From: a virus
Direction: 5' to 3' (one strand)
DNA: 51,419 nt
IMG/VR virus record: IMGVR_UViG_3300033150_001155
Location: 1-51,419 of that record
The notes beneath the pieces were generated by a model. That model had not been told where the DNA came from and made no database searches. It saw only the letters and a list, made by a program, of their open reading frames with translations. Every line of letters starts with the position of its first letter. Position 1 is the stretch's first letter. Below are positions 13,961 to 21,737 of the stretch, piece after piece. Both the position numbers and the translations under genes were made by a program.

Positions 13961-15403
13961 TCAGAATAATTCATCCCTCATAATTCGGGCACCTACCCAA
14001 TCAAGCTGATCAAATGATGTGTGTTTCCAAAACCCATCATTTCTTTCGTATCCTACATGCCCATGAGCCTTAATCTCCCTGCATAATTGGCTTAATTTTT
14101 CATCATTTGGTTCCCAAACATAACCATCGCCGGAAAAAAGACAGGGAACATCGGGGGCTTCATCAGTCATGCTTTTCCAATATCTCTCAATAGTATCAAC
14201 ACCATGAATCGATGGGATATAATGATTCCAGATTGAAGCCTTTTCCCGATAGAAATCAGCAAATAGAAGAGATGAAACAAGTCGGTTTCGGGGAATAGTT
14301 TTATATATATTTTTCCTTCGCCAGTCATGATATCCGATCGTTCCGTCAACCTCATTATGGCCGATCATGAAAAAGTCTCCAATCTCTTTTCTGATCTCTG
14401 AAATGAGCCGGGTTTCGGTCTCAGCATAATATTCTTGTGTAGCCCGACACTGCATCATGTCTTCAACCTGTTCATCACTCATCATGTCTTCTGTCATCTC
14501 GGCCTCAAGTGCACTCCGTTCTTCCTCCGACATGGACTCCCAGGCTTCCTCGCCTACTTTTTCTATGGCGAGGGTCTCTCGCCAGGACGGGCCGAAATAC
14601 GACCATTCGTAAAAATGTGTATATACCCGGCTATCAGTATGTGTCCGCAATCCGTTATATCCGTCATTGTTCTCTCGGTAGAGCCAATGCCACCGCCACG
14701 GGTCTGGCATGTGATAATGGCTATTATTTGCAAAATCAATACAAGGAACGATTTCGGCCTCCCGGATATAGGCGATCCTCCGCAAAACTTGATCTTTCCA
14801 TACCGGATCCCAATCGTGGAGATTATATTTTCCGTTGATTTTTGGGTGCATGAAGAAGATGACTTTTGATGTGACCTCCGCCGGCCTCCATATCCCCCAC
14901 GGATCAAACCGGAGCACATTCGCTAAATTCTCATCGGCAATCTTCCGTATGAATCCCTTGAAATCATCCTCTGTAAATTCGCTCTTATTAATTATGATGT
15001 CTGGGATGTAGAATGGAGAACAGATTATGCCTGAATTAAAATATCGATAAGCCTCTTTTATCTTCCCTGGCTTGTCATCGGGAATTTCCTCAATATCTTT
15101 CGGATCAATCCAGAAAGGTTGAATATGTTCTCCCGTATCTACTGTCGCTTGGAGGTATCCGTCTTTTTCGCTGAGAAACAAATCAATTGATTTTGCATAG
15201 GGGAAAACAGAGTCGGAGAGTGCCGTCCCGTCTGTCCAAATTGTCTCCCCATCCTTCCAATACCGCACGAAATATATCAGTTCTCCATACTCCGTAAGCC
15301 CGACCGCAATCCAAATCTCACCACGCCGATATTCAACTATTTTGTAATCCCTGAATTTCTTTCCGAACCCAAATGCCGTCCCCTTATTCCAATAGGCCAT
15401 CAC
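13961..15403 (-). CDS. Glycoside-hydrolase-like virion protein (TIM-barrel type)
   Basis: A 480-residue protein. A beta-rich N-terminal part (about residues 1-110) is followed by a barrel-like region with FIRKIADENLANVLRF, an ELxPCIDF-type strand and FFMIGHNEVDG, whose Asn-Glu pair resembles the acid/base site of clan A glycosidases. It overlaps the preceding glycosidase-like gene by four bases, and the two share a theme, perhaps an old duplication. Position at the end of the tail module suggests a tail-borne enzyme that degrades a surface polysaccharide. The family number is not assignable by eye. Confidence 0.55.
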   Translation of the reverse strand: MMAYWNKGTAFGFGKKFRDYKIVEYRRGEIWIAVGLTEYGELIYFVRYWKDGETIWTDGTALSDSVFPYAKSIDLFLSEKDGYLQATVDTGEHIQPFWIDPKDIEEIPDDKPGKIKEAYRYFNSGIICSPFYIPDIIINKSEFTEDDFKGFIRKIADENLANVLRFDPWGIWRPAEVTSKVIFFMHPKINGKYNLHDWDPVWKDQVLRRIAYIREAEIVPCIDFANNSHYHMPDPWRWHWLYRENNDGYNGLRTHTDSRVYTHFYEWSYFGPSWRETLAIEKVGEEAWESMSEEERSALEAEMTEDMMSDEQVEDMMQCRATQEYYAETETRLISEIRKEIGDFFMIGHNEVDGTIGYHDWRRKNIYKTIPRNRLVSSLLFADFYREKASIWNHYIPSIHGVDTIERYWKSMTDEAPDVPCLFSGDGYVWEPNDEKLSQLCREIKAHGHVGYERNDGFWKHTSFDQLDWVGARIMRDELF

Positions 15404-16554
15404 AAAGGCTCCTTCCCCATGTATTTTGAAACATCCTTTATCGTATCCTCTAGGCTCACGTTATAGCCACCCCACCAATCGACACAAAAACCAGCCCCAG
15501 CAGCTTCATAAATAGCCTTGAGCACAAGTTGTTGTTTGAATCTTGGTTTTTTCGCACCGATGTATAGCTCATTTGGAATGACGGGCTTCTTTTTGTGTAA
15601 GTCCTCAATCTCTCTTGTCCAATAATGAGGATCAGCGGTTCCGCCTTTATGAAAAGTTATGACATCATTATCTCCAGTTATGACATTGTAATCCTCTGAG
15701 TAATCCATGATTGTAGAGATGATAGAATTCGGTTTGTATTTTCGTATTTCATGGATGACCTTGTTTCGATTGTGTCGTTCACCTGTCATACGTTCATTAT
15801 CGCACTCAATGATCACGAAATCTTTGGCTTTGGAGTGGTCAACAATAGTGAGCACATCCTTTATCCATCGCTTCCAGTTGCTGTCAATCATGCCGTGATA
15901 ATCATTCGGGAATGTTCGTTTTGCCCAGTTGTTGAAAAGACATAGCTCAGTCACAATGCCAGCGTCATAAAGAGCATTAAGAACTTCACCAAGAAATTCA
16001 AAATAGCCTGGTTCTGTCGGTGAATAAACCGTTGGATCATCCCATGACTCAAGCCATATTCTCACATAGTTAGCGTGACCCCCAAGCTGTTGGATTCTGG
16101 ATAAATAATCTTTTCGCAACCTCGCCCCGATACTTAACCCAGCCAAAAACGTCCGCTTGCCCCCAATCTTGAAATAATGCTTTTCAACCTCAAGCCTTTT
16201 CAAGACGGGGGCTTCAGCTTTTTTTGCTAGGAAGTTTTGACCAGCTAAATGATCTGTGACATTCTCATATGACTTGAACGGATCGTCCGGGAAAGTCCAA
16301 CCATCCTTCCGGGGGATGATTCGTCCCGTCCAGCCATAAGGAACAGAGTAATTGAAAAAACCGCCGTCTTTCGTTCCAGCATATCCGCTTGACCCATCCG
16401 ATTCATAATTCGTGAATTCTAGCGTTACCCCGTCAAGTCCCCCACCATCATCATCATTATAAACAAGACCGCTAATGATTGGCCATGTCTCTTCATTTCC
16501 ACATTCAGCTAAAATCTGCTGAGCTAAAGATCTGATTTTTTGTATGTCCGCCAT
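15400..16554 (-). CDS. Ig-like domain plus glycoside-hydrolase barrel (depolymerase candidate)
   Basis: A 384-residue protein. Residues about 35-105 form a carboxypeptidase-regulatory-like beta domain (GVTLEFTNYESDG, SVPYGWTGRIIPRKDGWTF), typical of secreted bacterial proteins. From about residue 120 a cellulase-like TIM barrel follows (FLAGLSIGARLR, NYVRIWLESWDD, VIIECDNERM with a candidate catalytic Glu, VIPNELYIG). Coupled to the second glycosidase-like gene. Probably a tail-associated carbohydrate-active protein. The secreted-protein domain suggests capture from a host gene. Confidence 0.65.
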   Translation of the reverse strand: MADIQKIRSLAQQILAECGNEETWPIISGLVYNDDDGGGLDGVTLEFTNYESDGSSGYAGTKDGGFFNYSVPYGWTGRIIPRKDGWTFPDDPFKSYENVTDHLAGQNFLAKKAEAPVLKRLEVEKHYFKIGGKRTFLAGLSIGARLRKDYLSRIQQLGGHANYVRIWLESWDDPTVYSPTEPGYFEFLGEVLNALYDAGIVTELCLFNNWAKRTFPNDYHGMIDSNWKRWIKDVLTIVDHSKAKDFVIIECDNERMTGERHNRNKVIHEIRKYKPNSIISTIMDYSEDYNVITGDNDVITFHKGGTADPHYWTREIEDLHKKKPVIPNELYIGAKKPRFKQQLVLKAIYEAAGAGFCVDWWGGYNVSLEDTIKDVSKYMGKEPL

Positions 16555-17540
16555 TATCTCTTATTCCATTCAATAGCACCGTATTCAACGGTGCCCTCTT
16601 GGGCTGATGCAATAATTCTCAATTGAACCTCAGCTCCTGTTTGATCAGAGATGCTTGCTGAATCCCATGTGGCTGATACTATTTCTCCAGATGTCGATAC
16701 GGGACGATATTCGTTGATTAAGGTTTGTTTATATGCGCCATTCTCATACAATTTCATATATACATATGGTTGAGTGCCACTTGAAGTTGTCCGCCTTAAA
16801 AAAATTCTAAATTCCTGTTGCCCTTCTAATGGTTGTATAGAGGGATTCTCAAATCCTACATGAATAATAGTATCATAATTGGAGTTTATCGCTATCAACC
16901 AATTTGAGTCTGGACTATCCGGATCATCTTGAATATCATACAACGAGCCATTAAGATTTTGCATCTCTATGAAATTATCCGTCACGAGCCGTTCTTCATT
17001 TCCTTGAGATGGAGGAGATCCTCCAGAACAAGGTTGACTCCATGCGCCGAGGTCGTCGTAAAGAGGTTCAAATCGGACAACCGGACAACCATCTGATGTA
17101 TATGATACAGAGATTACTCCCATCCGTACCATTCCCGTGTCACCATCTGAATAAGCTTTTCTGCAGAATAAATTCAATTGACCGGCATTAGACTCGGCTT
17201 CATATCCTTCGGCTACATGCGCTGTAATAAGAAATATTTCTTCCTGCGCCCCATCTGGCCTAATTCTATTAAACGAGATTGCTCCGCCACCAGAGCTCTG
17301 CCCAGGATTCATATTAGATGCAAGCCGAATTTTCGGAGGGTCATCAACCTGCATTATAGTTAATTCCCCTTCAATTGTTCCGCCAGTACCATCTCCATAT
17401 AATACGGATCGGACAACCCCTGAATCATCAACTAACTCAAGTCGCTTTGCTCGAACCACATCATATTCCACAGACGTAATTCCAGAGTAAAGAATAAACC
17501 CGAGCACCACAAAAAATATGAGAGCAAATATCTTTCTCAT
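16554..17540 (-). CDS. Signal-anchored beta-rich protein near the tail fibre genes
   Basis: A 328-residue protein with a basic start and hydrophobic segment (residues 5-22, FALIFFVVLGFILYSGI), then repeats of the type VVRAKRLELVDDSGVVRSVL, common in exported bacterial proteins, and a C-terminal beta-rich domain. A membrane signal is unusual for a virion protein, so it may act in the cell envelope instead, for example in exclusion. Its position in the adsorption module also allows a tail role. Confidence 0.5.
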   Translation of the reverse strand: MRKIFALIFFVVLGFILYSGITSVEYDVVRAKRLELVDDSGVVRSVLYGDGTGGTIEGELTIMQVDDPPKIRLASNMNPGQSSGGGAISFNRIRPDGAQEEIFLITAHVAEGYEAESNAGQLNLFCRKAYSDGDTGMVRMGVISVSYTSDGCPVVRFEPLYDDLGAWSQPCSGGSPPSQGNEERLVTDNFIEMQNLNGSLYDIQDDPDSPDSNWLIAINSNYDTIIHVGFENPSIQPLEGQQEFRIFLRRTTSSGTQPYVYMKLYENGAYKQTLINEYRPVSTSGEIVSATWDSASISDQTGAEVQLRIIASAQEGTVEYGAIEWNKR

Positions 17541-17555
17541 TCAATTGCCTCCTTT

Positions 17556-17828
17556 TTACTCTTTGTTCTCTTCGCGGGTAACTCTATTCTTATAATCGTC
17601 TTGAGACGTTATCAAGTCAATCAATTCACTGTTTTTCGCAGGAATAGATATCCCGCGATCTCTTAATTTTGGGATCCATTCATTTGCCATACGCTTAAAG
17701 CATTGGTTAATCTTCCCGACTAAAGCATCTCTAAGCCATTCTTGCGGAGAGACTAAATCATTTTCTAAACACTTGATATCGGTTTGCGATATCCTTAAAA
17801 CAATCTTAGAACCAAATTTGATGTCCAT
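17556..17828 (-). CDS. Hypothetical protein (90 aa)
   Basis: Mixed alpha/beta composition (MDIKFGSKIVLRISQTDIK, then a helical WLRDALVGKINQCFKRM). It lies between the signal-anchored protein and the C1q-like protein. No family recognised. Confidence 0.55.
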   Translation of the reverse strand: MDIKFGSKIVLRISQTDIKCLENDLVSPQEWLRDALVGKINQCFKRMANEWIPKLRDRGISIPAKNSELIDLITSQDDYKNRVTREENKE

Positions 17829-17852
17829 TTTTTCGACTCCAATCTGATAATA

Positions 17853-18845
17853 TTAACATTCAAGACTTCCCGAAAACCAGGTTGTTAATTCTGATCCATT
17901 AAGACCAGCGACCCCAACTGTTTGACCCCCGCCATATACATAAACATCAATTCTTGCCGTATCGCCAACATCCAGATCAGCGAGGACGGATATCTGTATT
18001 CCAGCCGTATTATTTGCATCCCGGACAGCCCCGATATTAATCATGTTTGCATCATATGTCCTATTCGATGTGACAAGATAGATTAATGCAGTCGTAAAAG
18101 ATGCAGATAAATTATAAAATTTCACATGAGCTTGAAATCGATATCGTCCGGTCACAGGAGCAGTAAAGGTATCAGTAGTTGTATTGAAATCTCCTCCCTG
18201 ATCAAATATTTCAGTATCAAGTTCAACCGTTGCGGTCGTTCCATCCCCAGTCACATTTGCATCGTTTGCCGAATTATAGGCGAGAAAAGCTGGTTGCGAT
18301 GGATATGTGAATTCTCCATCTGCCGTCAGTTGAAGCCGGATATTTGATCCAAGAGAAACTCCATCAACCAACTGAATCACATCGGATGCCGACTTATACC
18401 CAAGTCCAAAGTCTTTATCTGTCCCCAATGCCAAGACCTTGTCATCCTGCATGACTTTCTCAGAAGCAAACGTCTTGCAGACCATCCCTCCATCTACTTG
18501 TTCATCTATTTCTCCAGTGCCCGCGTCAACAACCTCAACATATGAATCTCCTTCTGATATTTTGTCCGGGATTGCTCCGATCTCAACCCACGCTGCCCCA
18601 TATCGTTTATATAGAAGGCCGTCATCTGAATCCATCCAAATCATTCCAGCTTGAGGATCACTAGGGCCAGTTGCTGAATACCAATGATTTTTGAATTTAT
18701 TCACAATTTGGTATGACCAAATTTCATCAAGAACGGCGTCGGTGCCATTAGTTAGAGTAAACACAGACGGGTTATAAAGAAATCTTATCTCTTTTCTAAT
18801 ACCGCAAAAATCATTGATATCTTTTTCTATTGATTGAATATTCAT
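17853..18845 (-). CDS. Tail fibre or receptor-binding protein with a C1q-like head
   Basis: A 330-residue protein. The N-terminal 80 residues carry a structural segment including MIWMDSDDGLLYKRYG. The C-terminal about 135 residues (AFLAYNSANDANV, FDQGGDFNTTTDTFTAPVTGRYRF) match the C1q/TNF jelly-roll pattern, in which FTAPVTGRYRF is characteristic. Such domains form trimeric heads in phage fibres and mediate binding. It is coupled to the 133-residue gene upstream. Confidence 0.75.
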   Translation of the reverse strand: MNIQSIEKDINDFCGIRKEIRFLYNPSVFTLTNGTDAVLDEIWSYQIVNKFKNHWYSATGPSDPQAGMIWMDSDDGLLYKRYGAAWVEIGAIPDKISEGDSYVEVVDAGTGEIDEQVDGGMVCKTFASEKVMQDDKVLALGTDKDFGLGYKSASDVIQLVDGVSLGSNIRLQLTADGEFTYPSQPAFLAYNSANDANVTGDGTTATVELDTEIFDQGGDFNTTTDTFTAPVTGRYRFQAHVKFYNLSASFTTALIYLVTSNRTYDANMINIGAVRDANNTAGIQISVLADLDVGDTARIDVYVYGGGQTVGVAGLNGSELTTWFSGSLEC

Positions 18846-19243
18846 TTCCTATGCCCCTTACTTCTTTTTATTACCCGACTAATTTCAACTTTAAATTGAT
18901 AATGATATATTACAGCATCCTTTTCAATAAATTCTTGATTATTTTTGAACCCGCTAATATGAGCATTCTCAACGCCGAGACTTGAATTCAGCATCAGCTT
19001 CATATATTCTCCGACAATTTCTTTTATCTCTTTTTTCCACCGAATTTTAACTTCTTCGCTTATCCAATTTTTTTGATAAGCTTCGGCCTTTTTCACTTCC
19101 AACGTAATCGTTTGTTGCCAATCGCCATTTTTTCTTCGATTGACTTCTTCATATACGACAAGTTTATCATTCGGAGGATGAAGCCTTCCGAATTGCCTAT
19201 CGGCCCATTCACTCAGTTTAGTTCTAATCTCATATTTTCCCAT
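18842..19243 (-). CDS. Hypothetical tail-module protein (133 aa)
   Basis: A charged alpha/beta protein (MGKYEIRTKLSEWADRQFG...). ATGA overlap with the fibre gene and one-base contact with the tail-tip gene place it among tail-tip components or their chaperones. No family recognised. Confidence 0.55.
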   Translation of the reverse strand: MGKYEIRTKLSEWADRQFGRLHPPNDKLVVYEEVNRRKNGDWQQTITLEVKKAEAYQKNWISEEVKIRWKKEIKEIVGEYMKLMLNSSLGVENAHISGFKNNQEFIEKDAVIYHYQFKVEISRVIKRSKGHRK

Positions 19244-20934
19244 TAGTCAAATAACCTTTTCCCTGCCTCACCATCTGAGAATTGTTCCGTCGATGAATCG
19301 CATAGATAACAGTAGTCACGCTCAGCCCCACTCGCTGAAGCCCATGATGCAGGAAGAACCGTATCATCCCCGAGTACACAGGCTTTCCCGGAAAAAGATG
19401 ATACATCCTCAAGAAGCATTTGATTGATATAAGTGTTGATGTCCAGCGATATTTTGCGGATTTGCATATATTTATTTGAATATCCAGACGACCCAACACC
19501 TTCAAAATGAGTTATTTTCAAAGTATCTGTTAAATCATCAGAAAACGTTTTCAAAGGGAAATTCATTATGTCAAATGTAATTGGGTCTTTTCGGCGAATT
19601 ATTTTCCTTGCTGCAATATCGTTCGCCATAGCTGCCGACCGAATCCAGCGAAATCCAGCGAACTCCTGAAATGTGCCTCCATATTTTGTCTGACTCCCTG
19701 TGTCTTGATATGTTGATTTATTGTGATAATAAGTTTTTGCGTAATTGTAATTATATCCATAAATAAGTTTATTAAGTAATTTATAAACTTGTGGATCGCT
19801 ATCAAATCCTTTGAGGATATGTCGGACATCATCATATTCATTCGGTGAAGACGATACCTCAGAGGTTAAATATTTAAAACATAGAAGCCCATCTTTATCC
19901 CAATATATATCTAATTCAAATTCAGCTCGCCATTCATCAAGAATTGTCCGTAACGGTTTTGCTTCCCATAATGCGCCGTCAAATGTATAAGAACGGTTCG
20001 TCTCAACGGTCGTTGCGTTCGTATATGATGTAGCATTAAAATCAGTCGCATAAGTATATCCACAGAAACTTTCAAGAAAATGGCGGATTGCCTCAACGGG
20101 TCTCCGTGATCCAAACGTCACGTCTGCTGTTATCATGTCTGCCGAGGTTGGATTGTTTCCAGCCTCCCAGTCAATTGTCGTATGTTCTTCCCCATTTATT
20201 GTTGTATTCGATATTTGATAATCATTTCCAGCCCCTTCGGTTTGAAGCACACGGTTCTTATATACGCGATTGACGGTTATCGCAGATCCTGAGATTTGAA
20301 TTCCAACAAGATGTTTTTCGGCATCAACCGTCGTATCTACAAAGGGAAGACCTGTTCCAGCATCATTTTGTGAAAGCGATGGATGGCCCCACGCACCGTC
20401 ATTGCTTAATCCTTGCGCCGAGATCGATCCATATATAATCGGGGCGACCCAATCAAGAGCAGTCTCATGGGCATTCGGATAATCAGTGAGGTTGATCCGT
20501 GTAGATGGATATTCATTTTCAAGATTATAGCTTCGTTCTTCTACGTCAAACTCATAAGTTAATTCCCTCCCTCTTCTCCAGTCATATACAAACCCAGTAA
20601 AAACTGTCAAAGAATTTGCATAGTTATCATCAGAAAAGGCAATTGATATTGTAACAGTCCTATTTTTGAATGATACAGTCTCGGATTCTTCAAGCCCACG
20701 GAATTCGTAATCAATATCAGAGAATACTATTTTTATCTTATTCCGCTCATATGTTCGATCAAGATCACCGACTCCGGAAGCAATTTCCGGAAAATTTATA
20801 ATATTGCCCTTATATAATTGAGTGCTGGTTCTTACATATTCGTTTGAATAATATCGCGTACCAGAGTTAAAAGCGATGGATACAAGAACAACAGGCGTAT
20901 TAACATGCTTATCGGCTTCGTTCTGCCAAGTCAT
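19243..20934 (-). CDS. Tail tip/baseplate hub-like protein
   Basis: A 563-residue protein opening MTWQNEADKHVNTPVVLVSI. It is beta-rich with many Asn, Tyr, Thr and Asp residues and an internal segment WRAEFELDIYWDKDGLLCF like those of tail-hub proteins. Position after the tape measure and a distal-tail-like protein, and before the receptor-binding proteins, matches the tail-tip gene of siphoviruses. Four-base overlap with its neighbour. Confidence 0.6.
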   Translation of the reverse strand: MTWQNEADKHVNTPVVLVSIAFNSGTRYYSNEYVRTSTQLYKGNIINFPEIASGVGDLDRTYERNKIKIVFSDIDYEFRGLEESETVSFKNRTVTISIAFSDDNYANSLTVFTGFVYDWRRGRELTYEFDVEERSYNLENEYPSTRINLTDYPNAHETALDWVAPIIYGSISAQGLSNDGAWGHPSLSQNDAGTGLPFVDTTVDAEKHLVGIQISGSAITVNRVYKNRVLQTEGAGNDYQISNTTINGEEHTTIDWEAGNNPTSADMITADVTFGSRRPVEAIRHFLESFCGYTYATDFNATSYTNATTVETNRSYTFDGALWEAKPLRTILDEWRAEFELDIYWDKDGLLCFKYLTSEVSSSPNEYDDVRHILKGFDSDPQVYKLLNKLIYGYNYNYAKTYYHNKSTYQDTGSQTKYGGTFQEFAGFRWIRSAAMANDIAARKIIRRKDPITFDIMNFPLKTFSDDLTDTLKITHFEGVGSSGYSNKYMQIRKISLDINTYINQMLLEDVSSFSGKACVLGDDTVLPASWASASGAERDYCYLCDSSTEQFSDGEAGKRLFD

Positions 20935-21737
20935 ACCTTTCCCCTCACGGCCTCAATGAAACGGATCCTGACTTCCCCAGTATGACTTGTTGTTTCTATG
21001 CCGAAAATCTCCTGCCACATAAGCTCGGGATCCTCAAGGTAACCGTAATAAACATGCGCCTTTGTGACATCCGGAATAAGTACAAACGGGTGCGCATCGC
21101 CATATATGGTCTCATAGAGTGTCCGCATCTCACTCGCCAGCGTCACGTTCACGCGTTCGTTGAAATAGAGTTCGAATCGTTCCCTCTTTTCTGCCAACTT
21201 ATGCGCCCATCGAACACCATATGTCGTCTCATTTATGATGTTTCGGAATCCGTATCCGCGAGGCCGGACATAGTGTTCAATGTCAGTAAGTGTCACATAA
21301 TCCAACCCGATCATAGGCCGTCCGATTTCAAAATAAGAATCACCCGATGTGGCCGACCCGTTCTTTGAAAAATCAAACTCCCAATACTGCCGTGCAGTCG
21401 GTGCCGAACCAAGCCGGAGATACATATCCATTGCTCGATAAGTGAAATTGCCAACATTCGTCTGATTGACAGAAAAACCTGCATCCGAATATGAATAGAC
21501 CTTGACCGTCCCGCCAGATAGGTTATGGTTTCCAAGAAAGAAGAATCTAGGCTGTTTTGCCGAACCGAGATCAAATTGATAGAGAATATTCACTTTATCT
21601 GTCGTTCGCGTAGTGAGGGCGATTTGTTCATTTTGTGAATTTTCAGTCGGGTAATTTGAATCCTCGTTTGTGAGCGTGAGATCTCCAGCCCCCAAATCTT
21701 TAACTAAGTCAGCATAAAAATATCCGATTGCTCCCAT
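20931..21737 (-). CDS. Distal tail-type protein
   Basis: A 268-residue beta-rich protein (MGAIGYFYADLVKDLGAGD) with a segment WAHKLAEKRERFELYFNE. It immediately follows the tape measure gene, where siphoviruses encode the distal tail protein that connects the tube to the tip. The assignment is positional with supporting composition. One-base contact with the tape measure gene. Confidence 0.55.
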   Translation of the reverse strand: MGAIGYFYADLVKDLGAGDLTLTNEDSNYPTENSQNEQIALTTRTTDKVNILYQFDLGSAKQPRFFFLGNHNLSGGTVKVYSYSDAGFSVNQTNVGNFTYRAMDMYLRLGSAPTARQYWEFDFSKNGSATSGDSYFEIGRPMIGLDYVTLTDIEHYVRPRGYGFRNIINETTYGVRWAHKLAEKRERFELYFNERVNVTLASEMRTLYETIYGDAHPFVLIPDVTKAHVYYGYLEDPELMWQEIFGIETTSHTGEVRIRFIEAVRGKV

